NCBI GenBank assembly: GCA_023159155.1
Contig: JAJNNX010000036.1
Coordinates: forward strand, 1-64,000
Reading direction: 5' to 3'
Length of the DNA stretch: 64,000 nucleotides
DNA from: Ustulina deusta
Lineage: Eukaryota > Ascomycota > Sordariomycetes > Xylariales > Xylariaceae
Shown here: positions 40,522 through 51,429 of the stretch, piece by piece
Position numbering within the stretch: position 1 is the first letter of the stretch
How the letters are laid out: the number at the start of each line of letters is the position of its first letter
Notes under the pieces: generated by a model
The model's database searches: none
Told to the model about the DNA's origin: nothing
What the model saw: only the letters and a program-made list of their open reading frames with translations
Program-made: the position numbers and the translations under genes

Positions 40522-41123
40522 CCCTCGGCCCTCGTGGCGGGGGCACGAAGGACGTTCGCGGAGTCCCGAAGCGGCACAAAGCGAATGTCAGTGGTGGTAT
40601 CCGGTGTCGGATGAGAATGGCCCTCCGAAGCCACAACCACAATCAACAAAGTTATGAGCAGCATACCACATCGACAGTTATGAGCATTAACGGGGGACGG
40701 CGGAATCAGATGAGGAATGGCTTAGGTTCCGGAGCAAATCAAGTTATGAGCTACGATATTGGGGATGACGGATTCGAATGGGATGGCTCAGCTTCCGGAG
40801 CACGGGCATGTTATGAGCATGGTGATACCCCCGACTCGCTTGCAGCTCATCGACGAGTAGCTACCCGACGCGACTGCAAGCGAGTTAGCAGCCTCTACAG
40901 GAAATCTCCTATTGTCTGTTCAATATTACCTACTTATACCTGCTACGATGATGACCTTTATGCTCGAGTGTGACTTGTTTGAGGGTCAATCATACCTCTC
41001 TTAACATTGTAGCTATGGAATATGTCTAATAAAAGTGGATGGGTTAGGTGCAGAGTTCATGCGTATGGCTTATAGTAAAATGCCTAAGCCACGCTTCTAC
41101 CTACAGTAGGTACCTCGTGACAT
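40522..41123. other. Intergenic, with GTTATGAGC repeats and a hairpin
   Basis: GTTATGAGC occurs four times between 40651 and 40818, and two similar TTCCGGAGCA strings accompany them. A perfect 12 bp inverted repeat, ACTCGCTTGCAG at 40834-40845 and its complement at 40874-40885, follows with a 28 nt loop. This could be the 3' region of the peptide gene. No tRNA or known RNA is recognisable. Confidence 0.5.
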
Positions 41124-42190
41124 TTACGCGAGTCCACCATACGTGGCTTGCAAGCTCGCCTTCTCTCTCTCTAGGAAGTCCTGGAACGTGTGGAGGGGTA
41201 TACCCCATTTTCTCACATCTTCCATATCGAAGTCCTTACTCAACGATCTCGTGAGCACTTCGCCTTCCAAGAGCGGCTCGTTCTTAATCCGCGCAGAGAT
41301 CTCTTCGTCCGATAAGTAATTAGCCTTAAGCTGCAGGCCTATAGCCTGGGACAGCAACTTCACCACCTCCTCTGTTGTGTGGGTCACAGATGCAACCTGA
41401 ATGTCCAGGCCATTGAATCTGGCAGGGTCCTTGAATGCCGCGATGGAAAATGCAGCAACATCGTACTCGTCGACCCATGGGGTCACAGAGTCGGCTCTCA
41501 ACGCCGTGTTGAATGTGCCTGTCTCTGCTAGACCGCTATAATGCACTGCAACCTTGGGAGCAATCCAGTTGGCCATGAACGCTGAAGGTCGCAGAATGGT
41601 GGAAGCTTCGAACCCCGCGGCACGGATTGCGTCCTCGATCAGGGTCTTATTGGTGAGGAACTTTAAGATCATGCTATCGGGGTTGGAAATGCGTCGGAGT
41701 ACTACCACATTCTGGGTCAGCGGTTGCTATCTTGAGATCTCTCGGAGCTTTCCGGCACAACGGGGAGTTTCAAATCTATGAGTTCGGCCGGTAAAGGCTA
41801 TTTTATACTCGAAATTCGCCAAGAGGAAAACGGCTCTGATAATTACTTACACGAGGAGGATCCGGCAGCGTAAATCGCGTGCTTGATGCCTGCAGCCTTT
41901 GCGATGGTAACAATGCTTCTCCCCTGTCTAACATCGGCCTCCCAGTCGGTGAAGCTCGGCATGAGATTGAGGAAGAGACCGTCGCAGCCGGCCATTCCAT
42001 CTCTGAGCGCCTTCTCATTGTCCCAGTCTCCACGGAAAAGCTTCACCCCTGCGGATGCGAGCTCCTTTGCTGCAGGGGAATCAGGATCTCGGACTGTTGC
42101 ATGGACATTCCAGCCGATCTTTTTGAGCTCAAGGGCTAGGGCCTTGCCAAGGGTTCCGGTGGCTGCGACGACAAAGATTGTGGGCGACAT
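41124..42190 (-). CDS. NmrA-like NAD(P)-binding protein
   Basis: Exons 42190-41851 and 41701-41124 give 305 residues, the usual NmrA-like size. The intron uses GTAAGT, branch GCTGAC and acceptor GTAG, and phase 1 is kept. The N-terminus MSPTIFVVAATGTLGKALALELKK is the Rossmann dinucleotide-binding turn (AATGTLG variant of GxxGxxG). It is followed by ATVRDP, VKLFRGDWDNEKALRDGMAGCDGLFLN and the AIYAAGSSS strand. Exon 2 holds KTLIEDAIRAAGFEASTILRPSAFMANW, the typical TILRP..FM.N segment. Family members are atypical short-chain dehydrogenases, either redox-sensing regulators or isoflavone-reductase-like enzymes. Which role applies here is not visible. A TATA-like box lies 144 bp upstream. The next gene on the same strand is the secreted protease-like protein. 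Confidence 0.9.
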
Positions 42191-42885
42191 GGTTTAAGAC
42201 GACAGTTCAGAGGTGGTTGATGTATTGCGAGGTATGTAATTCTAGGAACGAGATGCGAAGTTGCTAGGAAGTGCTTCTGATTGATGAGACCGAATTGACT
42301 CTTGTATCTCATCAATAGAAGGTGAGCACTGGCTATTTATAAGGAATGATTGGTCTTGGGAACGTTTCGGGTTGTTGTTTGAAGTTGATTTTCAGTTGAA
42401 ACTGCTTTCGTCGTCCGGTGAGATCCTAGGAAATTTGGCGGAAGACCGCCAGAAGCGCAGGGGCTGTGTATCCCCCTGAGTATTTGCCTCTAACTCTTAC
42501 TACTGCTGATGTTCCCAATTGTTCAATCATCTAGCTGGCACCCGTTCCTCTACTCACGGTTAAATATGATCTACATATATATCCTAGCGACGAGGAGTTA
42601 GTTGCAACTGCCAAGTGTTGGATCGATTGCCGTGCCGTTCACTCAGCAAAGGCAAAGAGATATGACAACTGTAATAGCCATTTACTCATGTCATTTCTCA
42701 GATTCTTTCAACGAGCCTGAAGCCTGGAATCACATAGCAAACTCGCCGTGCCGTTCTCTCCTAATTGGTCACGAAGCATTTTGTGGCATGTATTAAATCC
42801 TATTCCCTAATGATATTTCTACCAACTGCTAGGACTGCAAAATATCCCGGGCCATGGTTCAGGAAAACCGGATTGTACTCCACAC
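42191..42885. other. Intergenic DNA
   Basis: This is the promoter side of the NmrA-like gene and the 3' side of the secreted protease-like gene. Apart from the TATA-like box at 42334-42341 I see no gene, RNA or repeat. Confidence 0.6.
42334..42341 (-). promoter_or_regulatory. TATA-like box of the NmrA-like gene
   Basis: TATAAATA on the minus strand, about 144 bp before the ATG at 42190. Confidence 0.4.
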
Positions 42886-44323
42886 TCAAGCAGTAGCCCC
42901 TGTCAGCGTCACAGTATAGTCAAGTCCCGCCTGGACGTCGCTCGTGAGGCTAAACGGATCAAATAGAATGAGTGACGCTGGCGTGTTAACAACGACGAGG
43001 CTCGCCTCCTCGCTTGAGCTCACGGCCGTCGAACCGGAGCCGTTGGCCAGGTCAACATACCGTGTCACACCGGAACTCGTATTGCGGACCGCCAAGGTAG
43101 CTGTGAAGGCTTTGCTAGCAGTGACCTTAGCCGTCACGGTGACAGAGCCCGACGTCTTGAGCGGAATGACTAATTTTCACAATTAATAATTGGGTTTCTT
43201 ATAACATTTTCGCTATGTGCAGCTTTAAGGGATAGCCCGAGGTGAGAGGGGCATATCGGACATGAAGGGAGTAAGAAAGACTTGGGGAATGCTTACTGTT
43301 GGCGCCCATATATCGCGGCTGCCTCGCGCTCTTGACCTTGTAGGTTCCCGCGGTACTCTGAGCATCAAGGTTGGCGTAACTGATGCTGCTGCGTTGCTGT
43401 AGGAAGATCTGCTGGGCGGTAGCGTGCCCGATGTCGACGTATGCCATGCGCGCCCAGTAACGTGCGACTAACTGCTGGGCTGTCGTGCTTGTAGCGATGC
43501 GATCGAGGGAGTGCAGCGGCGTCTCATTGCTTCCCCGGCTGTATTGGCGAATCATGTCGCGAACGGCCGTCTGACCAAGTCCAGCATACCCGTCAGGGTT
43601 CGCTGTGATGTACGTCAAAAAGGGCCAGGCTTCGTAGTAGTTACCCGTGTTAGCGGAGCCATCAACAAGCACTTGGTACGAGTCACCGATGACCTTCTGT
43701 AGGTCGATCTCGGTGGCTGTCGCAGACTGTCCGTGTGCGGCTCGCGCACTTGCGCACAGCGACGATGTCTTATACGTGTCGGCGACCCAGTTCGCGACCG
43801 TTTCCCACCAAGCTCCGGTACGTCCTTGGTCCACCCAATAACGCTCCGTGTATGTTATTCCGTGGCCCCATTCGTGCACGACGACACCTGGAACTGCGAT
43901 GTAGCTTTGCTGCACTTCGAGCCAAGGCAGGCCGGTCGCCGCGTCGCTGTGCATGACGCCTGCGGCACCCGGCAGGCTCGCGACAGAGTAGACGTTCACT
44001 TTATAGAACGGCCCGTCATCAGTGGCTGAATTGTATGATAGACCCGATGAGCGCCAGCCGATCGTGTTCACGAGACAGTCGTAAGCGCCCTCGAGCATGT
44101 CCAGCGACGAGGTCGCCTGACTACCAGTCGCACCATATACACGAAAGTGCGCCGAGTCTGTGTAGGTGCTTCCGCCTGGTCCTACGTTCGGGTTTGCCGT
44201 AAACGTTGCAGGCGGCGCCGCAGCAGTGAGGGTGCCCGAGGCAGCCTGATTCAGGGGCGCCGCCGCACCGCAAGCCGCGTAGAGAAGGAGAATCGTTGCC
44301 GATGGGATGCTCTTAGACGCCAT
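42886..44323 (-). CDS. Secreted HEWGH zincin-like protein (resembles DUF6055)
   Basis: Exons 44323-43297 and 43169-42886 give 436 residues. The intron has donor GTAAGC and acceptor TTAG, joining YMGAN to IIPLKTSG in phase. I start at the ATG in TCAAAATGGCG rather than 45 bases upstream. MASKSIPSATILLLYAACGAAA is a signal peptide. The core begins HFRVYGATGSQATSSLDMLEGAYDCLVNTIGWRSSGLSY. It contains HEWGH at residues 150-154 and a glutamate 20 residues later (E174 in AWWETVANWVADTY), which fits a gluzincin-type zinc site. The C-terminal 90 residues look like a beta-sandwich (SVTVTAKVTASKAFTATLAVRNTSSGVTRYVDL). It resembles what I recall of the extracellular DUF6055 family of fungi and actinomycetes. 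Proteolytic activity is an inference. Confidence 0.88.
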
Positions 44324-45453
44324 TTTGACAGGTGTTTTTTCGCCACTGAGCTGTGGTCGGTAGTGCACGCCATCCCGTGGCTCGAGAACATGCTCTTAAA
44401 TAACAAGACTCCGGGATAATTCGAGTTTTGGTCATCCTCGTACGCGAGCTCCTACCCTCAGATGAAGCAGCTTAAATCAACTCTTGGCAAATACTTGGCT
44501 GTCTATGTGTAGGATTGTACGGTAGCGATGGAATTGTCCTTCTTGATTTAGTAATCGACATTTTGCCGATTCCGCACCAAAAGAGGTTAAAGGACTACGA
44601 TACGTGGAATTGACACATACCAAGCCGTTGTGTTCCATAGTATTTGTTGCCCCAATGCGTTTGATTGAAGGGTAATCAAGATAGGCTTTCATCGGTCACC
44701 CTCCTAGCCGTCACTCGCCGATGTAGGTTTGACTTCTATCTTCTCGGGCGCAATTGGTGCGGCTATCGCCAGTCACACGTTGGTGGGCAGTTCTTACATA
44801 GCCCATCATAGTAAAATTATAGTGTTCGAGGATCACTCCCAGATGTATGCTACTGTTATAGTCTGATTGATAACACGACTTGGCTGGCAAATATACAGCC
44901 AACTACACATCGGTCTCAATATGGATATTCACGATACGAGATGGCTTGTGTTTACGGAAACAACAGTTATACCCACTAATCGTTGGAGTTAGCCAAGATC
45001 AAGAACCATAAATACAATCCTACACACACTTACTATCACGAAGCAATAAGTTTAGATGAGGCAATTGGTGAACAGTCTGAAAGAGAACCGAAGCCTAGAA
45101 GTAAAAGATGAGAGAACTATTCCCGACTATTTTATTTTACTCGGTAGTCTCGCTCCTGGTCTGATTACCTAAGCATGCTCTCTAATTCCACAAAGGGGAA
45201 ACGATCTATTTAAGGATGGAGCCTGCGAGTTGGCGGAGCTCCGCCTGGCATCGGTTCTAACAACCCTGAGATAGATTTTAGCAGCACTCCTGTTAGCGCT
45301 CACCTGTAACAGATTTCGTGGACGGAATTCCGACAACTTGCGACGGGAAGTTATGAGCCCCGAGAATTCACTTTATGGAATTTTAACACCGTAAACAAAT
45401 TAGCCTCGTATTTGATCATTAATCACGAACGCGAGAGAAAGAGAGAGCGCAAC
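44324..45453. other. Divergent intergenic region
   Basis: This is the shared upstream DNA of the secreted protease-like gene (-) and the Zn2Cys6 regulator (+). A TATTTAA string on the minus strand near 44396 could be the promoter element of the former. Purine-rich GAGAGAAAGAGAGAG lies just before the regulator's ATG. No other gene or RNA is visible. Confidence 0.5.
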
Positions 45454-47285
45454 ATGCCCCCGTCCCTCTCATCAATAGAGCGTGGCAACCCGCCGCCGAG
45501 GCGGAAATCCGTAAGTCGTCATTTCATTCATGAACCATGATACCTACGCGGTGGATACGGAGGAAATCCGCGCGGGAGTCGAGGTGTCTATGAAGACCTC
45601 CATGCGACAACTATTACCAGTCAGGTGGTTGATTGCGTCCTCTACGAGATCTAATGTTCTGTTAACATGAGTCGGTGTGCCAGTGTGCTGCATGCATCAG
45701 AGCCAAACGGCGGTGCGACCTCCGCCAACCGTCGTGCTTGCGATGTTCGCAGCGGAAAATCGACTGCTCGTATCCCGCACAAGCCGAGGGCCCCAACAAG
45801 CGGCGTGGCGACACTGCTTCGTCGCAGACGGGGGCGAGCCCGAATGAGTCGCCGCAAGAACTCATGAAGGACCCCGCCTTCACTGAGGCGGCAGCGGCCT
45901 CCTGGGAGACGAGCTTCGACTTCAACATGGATCTGAGCCCGGCGTATAATCCGTCATGTCTGCCTTTCCCAAACATCTCGTTCGACGAGCCGGCGTTTCA
46001 AGGACTAGAATTCCTCGAGGATACGGCGACTATGCCCGATCCGTTGGATTCTATCCCGCCAACGCCCGGCCCGGCATTGGAATTGGAGCTAGAGGACCCG
46101 ATGCCTCTGGTTCCGCGGCTGCCCCGACCTCAGAGTACGAGCGTGTCGAGGATACAGCTGCTACGCGCAGCCGCCGAGCTGACCGAGAGGCGTCTGCGCT
46201 ACGCCATCGATGCGTTCAAACATGCGCCGGAGGAGATGGTTCTCGAGGGCGGGACGGCCTGGAGTCATGCGGCTCTATACCGAGACGCGATGCCCACATT
46301 CTTAGAGGGTATGTATACTTAACCCATCCCATCTTTTTCTCTCTCCCCACGTAAATTATCTCTCGGCATTATGTGCTTCAAATACCCACATTCTCGGCTT
46401 TTCCCGCATCAAGGCTGCTAATAAAGACGACGAAAATGCGCAGACGCCCTCGCAGCCTGCGGTCTGCACCGCGCCAAGAACCCGATGAACACAGCCGTGA
46501 TCCAGCGCGTGATCGAGCTGCGCTACGCGCGGCTCATCGCGGCCCCGGCCCCGACGAGCGCGTCGGACATACTGGCGCGGACGCACGCGCTCATCCTGTA
46601 CCAGATCATGCTGTTCTTCGACGAGTCGTCGTTCACGGGGCGCGCGCTGACGCAGGAGACGATGGCGGTGCTCAGCGACTCGGCGATGGCGCTTCTGGCG
46701 TTCGCGCGCTACGAGCCCGAGGAGGAGGAGGAGGAGGACGCCGCGGCGTCGCGCAACATCCCGCTGTACCCGCTCACGGCGGCCCGCGCGCTCTACGACG
46801 ACTGGACGTTCCAGGAGTCGGTGCGCCGGACCCTGCTCGTGGCCTTCCTGTTCACGCAGCTGCAGAGCCTGCTGCACGCGGATTTCTCGAGCTTCGTGTC
46901 GCAGTCCTTCGCGCCGTCGCCCGCCGCCGCCGCCGACTGTTTCGCTCCGCCTCATCCGAGCCCGCCCGACGCGTCGGCTCTGGCCGCCATCAGGTACGCC
47001 ATGCAGCAGACCCCGTATGCCGATGACAAGAAGTGCGAGTCCCAGATGTTGCTCTGCCAGAGCTTCACGCTGTCGGCGCACCTATGGCACGCGCGGGATC
47101 CCGTCGACTTTGCCGTCGCGTGGAGGGACAAGAAACATTTTGTTGTGCAGCCCTGGAATGTCTGGAATCGGATAGACGCCGCGCAAGTAGACGATATCGA
47201 TCAGCTGGGCCGTATATTAATGACTTCGGGCATGGGGATCGAGGAGGCCAAAGGTTGGTTTGCCTCGAGAGGTGGCTGTCTTTGA
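45454..47285 (+). CDS. Zn2Cys6 fungal transcription factor
   Basis: Three exons, 45454-45510, 45684-46308 and 46444-47285, give 507 residues. The first exon codes MPPSLSSIERGNPPPRRKS. It is needed because the long frame lacks an upstream ATG, and a donor GTAAGT follows it directly. The second exon starts with the zinc cluster C20-x2-C23-x6-C30-x6-C37-x2-C40-x6-C47 (CAACIRAKRRC...CLRCSQRKIDC), a binuclear zinc cluster that binds CGG-type sites. The second intron (GTATGT, CTAAT branch, CAG) joins PTFLE to DALAACGLHRAKN. The rest is a helical regulatory region with TERRLRYAIDAFKH and RTHALILYQIMLFF and an acidic EEEEEED tract. It is likely nuclear; its targets are unknown. It is divergent from the protease-like gene. 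An in-frame alternative acceptor at 45672 would add four residues. Confidence 0.92.
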
Positions 47286-47809
47286 CACATGTCGCTTTTT
47301 TTTTTTTTTTTCTACTCTATGGCAATTGGTATGAATTAGAATAAGGTCATTCCCTGGTCGGAGGCTGTTTGTGTCTTAGGTTGTATATACCCGGCGTTGT
47401 TTTTTTCTCCCTCCCAACCCGAATTTGTGGCACTGAGGGTATTCAGAGAACTCAATGTAGGAGGCAACTTTGATAGACTTCACTACTTATCTAGAGAGCC
47501 CAGTAATATCGACTTGCCCTATAAATTGTGTTATGAGATCGGACACTTCATCTCTCATTACCCTCATAATACATAGTGTGAGCATCGCTGCTGCTAGCTA
47601 AATAGTTCTGTTTTCTAGCGATACATTCATCCATCAATGACAGTGCCAAGGTCGATTTCCCCCAATCGAAAATATCCAAAAAGTCCTTCCCATGCGCAAA
47701 GTGATATAAGTACTTTAGATGCAAGAACTGGGGTATCACACAAAATGTCGCCAGTTAAATGCCAACACGCACTGCATTGCTCTTTGTCTTTCGTGTAGAC
47801 ATGCAAAGT
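47286..47809. other. Convergent 3' intergenic region
   Basis: This lies between the ends of the regulator (+) and the proline-rich protein (-). It contains a T run near 47295-47311. A short minus-strand frame at 47548-47739 (HLKYLYHFAHGKDFLDIFDWGKSTLALSL) looks mildly protein-like but has no support. Confidence 0.5.
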
Positions 47810-50800
47810 CTAAACACCACCCACGCCACCGTCCTCTAGACTCTCGTCCCAGCCACCAGTTGAGAGAAGCCACTCCCCAACTCTCTCCTTAACACCTCGC
47901 ATGCCGTCGCCCAGCGCACCATCCCATTGATCTTGGACGACGCGGACTTTTTCTTTTAGATCATCAGTCAGGCGCTCACGCTCACGTCTTTGCTCATCCT
48001 CACTAGCGTGAGAATCCCGGCTCTCAGCCTCGCTGACCTTACCACGCGCACTGACAACTGCCTCCTTGACCTCATGTAGGAGACACAACAGGTTCGTCTG
48101 GGACTCGATGAACTGATACGTGCTCTTCTCCGCGTGCAGCAACAAGCTGTAGAGGTACTGCAGAGGATGCTGATGATACGAAGGGTTCTCCTCGAACTCG
48201 GCGGGCGGAATCTGGATGCGGAAATGGGCGTCGATGACGGCCGGGATCTTGTCAAGCAGGCGCTTTAGCGGTGGCGCAATGTCCCAAAATGCATTCAATT
48301 GCATGTCAACGCCGCGTGTCACATTCTCCTCCACCACGTCCCGGAACTCTCGTGTCCGCTGTAACACCTCGCTCGTGAATGCCGCCTGTCGCTTGGCCGC
48401 ATCCTCAGCGAAGAAGGCCTCAGCGTGGCGTAGTTTCTCATCGTTGCCTGATAGTCGGTACGGCATGATAACCATCTCGCGGTAACGATTGTTACGGTCG
48501 CTTAGTAGTTCATATATCTCGCGGTACAAAGCCTCACGCGCCTCAAAAATCCACTTGAGAAGCGTAAGCTTTTCAAGAAGCTCAGGTTGCTCATCGCCTT
48601 CTTCCTGCGGCATATTGGGATTGGGCGCCTGCGTCTCAACGAAAAGCCGCGAACGGAGCTCGTCAAAGAGCGTAGTAGCCTTGGCAATACGACCGGTAAG
48701 AAGGTCGTTCAGTGGCATAACCACTACACTTTGGAACTTCTCGAATTCTTTCCTCCCCAGTTCCTTTGACTGGGCCTTTTCCGACTCCTGCGTGTCAGCC
48801 TCGATCGCTGCGGCTTCAGCATACGACATGTTCCCGGAGCTAATCTCTTGTTGCAAATTCACGCGTAGCGCCTGTCGTCTTGTCGAGGCTGCTTCTGTGG
48901 CTTCATCGCGTGCCTTCTGGCTATCTCGCGCAAAACTTTGTTTGGTTGCCTCGACTTCACTTAGCTCACTAACCGATCTCACCAGAGTTCGAATCGAGGT
49001 TAATTCGGGGTGATTATTGTTCACCGCTGGGTGATGGCGAGGGTAAGGAGGAGGCAATGTGACCAGTCGGGAGACGTCAAGATGAGACGGACACGGAGTA
49101 TTTGGCGTCGACGATGTAAGTGATAACAGCGACTGGCGAAATGGGTGGGGTGCCTTTGTCGGCTCTGGCTCATGCCAGCCAACTTTTTCGGGTGGGTATT
49201 CGTCAGCAAGATATCCCTCGCTAGAGCCTGAAGGTCCTGATGCACTCCCGGATGCATCTTGCCACTGTAATGCTTCTCTCGCCTCTTTCGGCACACCCAT
49301 ATATTTAGATTCTCGCTTTGACCTCTCCATCCGGTTGCCCTCGCCCATTGAATCTGATTCCCACCATCGACTTGCAGGTCTGCCTCGAGAATCCGCTTCA
49401 TCGCGGGCGCTCACACTCATACTAAGAATTGGCGAGAGCGATGGCATATATTGATTCGAGGTCCAATTCGTGTTGATTGGAGGAGGCCCGCTAGGTGACA
49501 TAGGAAGATTCGCGGACGCCGGCGCAGAGCTTGGCTGGTGTTGCTCGCGGACGAGAGATATCATAGAATTCCGATTCGACTTGGTCTCAGACATCTGAGG
49601 CGTCCAGTCGCTCATTTGTGAGCTGTTCGAGTCGCGTCGAGCTTTCATAGGACGGAACAGATCTCTCGTAAGATCAAAAATCTCGGACCCCATTGCGCCA
49701 ATAGCCGATGAATATCTCTCGCGCCTCAATCTAGATTCGTTGACAATAAAATCGGCAAACAGCTTCACACGGTCAGCATCTGTCTTTGCGGAAGCTTCTT
49801 TCTCAGCAAAGGCTTGGAAGCGCTCAATTGTCCCTTGACAGAACTGTTGAGCCGTTTGGCTCACAACAAGTTGCTTCGTCAATGGGTGAGATACAAATGG
49901 AGTAGAAGCGACACTATTGATCGAGCTATACGCATCTGGCCGGACGTGGGACGAACTTGAAACCGATCGACTTTGAGGAGGTGGCGTAGGCAGGGCTTTC
50001 GGGGCTATAGCATGTCCCGTCTCCGTAGTAATGAATGATTTTTGCGGATGCGGAGAGAAGGGTGGTGTGGCCGACTCTACAGGCAATCCTGCCGAGGCTC
50101 GGGGCGTCGAATTGCGTGAATCTGCATTGTCGTCGGGAGACTTGGCCAGTTCCAGCACTATCTTTCCTCCGCTTCGCGGCGTTCCCCGGTGTACAGAAAA
50201 GCGGCGAGAAAGGTTTGAACCTTGGGGAACCACGATATCTGATAGTTGTTGTGCATCCGTACTTGATTCGGCACTCTGGTGTCTGGTCCGACTTTCATTC
50301 CGTCTTTCCCGCAGAGTCTTTTCACCTCGGACAGCACCAGTTCTATTTAAGCCACTATTAGGACTTGCGCCTGTAGCAGACTCCGGGACCCTTTGTGCCT
50401 GGGTATTACCCAAATCAGACGTCTGTATAGTTAATTCGGGCGGGTTAGGTGTTGTTGAACGCTGCTGCTGGCGCTCTTCGTCAACCCAGTTAGCCGGGGT
50501 TGGGGGTACAGGTCCCAGGGCGGTAACTCCCCCAGGCGGCGGTCGTCTTGTGGGCGGGGAGGCAATAGGAGGATTCATAGCGTTTGGTCGGTTTAGGCTC
50601 TGGGATCGAGATTGTGCAGAAGGAGGGGGGCCCGGTGGAGGAGGTGGGAGTGGCATAGCCGGGTCCCATCTTGTCTGTGAGGCTGATCTAGATCGAGCCG
50701 AGATAGGCGTCTCTACCGCGCTCGCGGAGGCAGCTCTACGGGCATTGGGTGGTATTATTGGCGCAAGGCTGTCGGCCGGGTCCATAGCCGGGGGGATATT

Positions 50801-51429
50801 GATCATCAACGTCTGTGGCCGAGAAACAGAGGCCAGTGAACGAGGGCCCAGATTAGGAACAGAATCCGTCTGATCACGATCTCTTCGCCTCGAAAGGGAG
50901 GGCAACCCGAATCGTCTGTCGCGAGAAGCTCGTCTTTCATTTGATCCTGGTGGTGGTGGGAAATTTTGGGCAGTAGCCGGCTCAGGTGACGGTCGGTGGC
51001 CACTCGACGGTATCCGGGCACCAGACGCGTTCGCTGTGGGCGTCTCATAATTGGTGGGGGCAGGTCGTTGACTCCGTGGAGGAGAATATGGAGGCGGAGG
51101 TGCTGGGACAGCGGCTTTTACTTGAGTAAATACTATGTCGATACACGTCGGAACAGGCACATATGCTTACCTGACGAGTCACGAAAAGCTGGCTGCGCAG
51201 GGTATTGGTGTGTCCTCTCCGGACCAACGGCCGGCGAAGGGATCCATTCTTGGGGGTTATACGGCTGTATCGAGCTGGCCGGTGTTGGGCCACCGAACGC
51301 GTGCGGAGAGTTGATCGTTATAGCAGAATGAGGCGTATTCGATTGGTTGTTGTGATAACCCAGCGCCGACGTCAGTAATGGATTCAGAGTCTGGCGGAGT
51401 CGCGAAGCGGTATCACGGCTGGTGGTCAT
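47810..51429 (-). CDS. Large proline-rich, coiled-coil conserved fungal protein
   Basis: Exons 51429-51171 and 51120-47810 give 1189 residues. The 50 nt intron has donor GTAAGC and acceptor CAAG; an acceptor six bases further on (AAAAG) also keeps phase. The start MTTSRDTASRLRQTLNPLLTSALGY has a good context. Residues to about 700 are low complexity and disordered, rich in P, S, R and N, with runs such as PAPPPPYSPP and MPLPPPPPGPPPSAQS. A conserved-looking patch reads RWWESDSMGEGNRMERSKRESKYMGVP. The last 450 residues are charged and helical (ARDSQKARDEATEAASTRRQALR, LLEKLTLLKWIFEAREALYREIYELL, EDEQRRERERLTDDLKEKVRVVQDQW), typical of coiled coils. Function is unknown; a scaffold or cortical role would fit but is inference. 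Frames on the opposite strand are shadows. Confidence 0.85.

Noticed and set aside
46356..47081. 241-codon arginine-rich frame on the minus strand
   Set aside because: Antisense shadow of the GC-rich third exon of the Zn2Cys6 regulator.
41124..47285. Secondary-metabolite cluster
   Set aside because: A regulator, an NmrA-like protein and a secreted protein are adjacent, but no synthase or tailoring enzyme is present.
50031..50873. 280-codon frame on the plus strand
   Set aside because: Antisense shadow of the proline-rich part of the large minus-strand protein.
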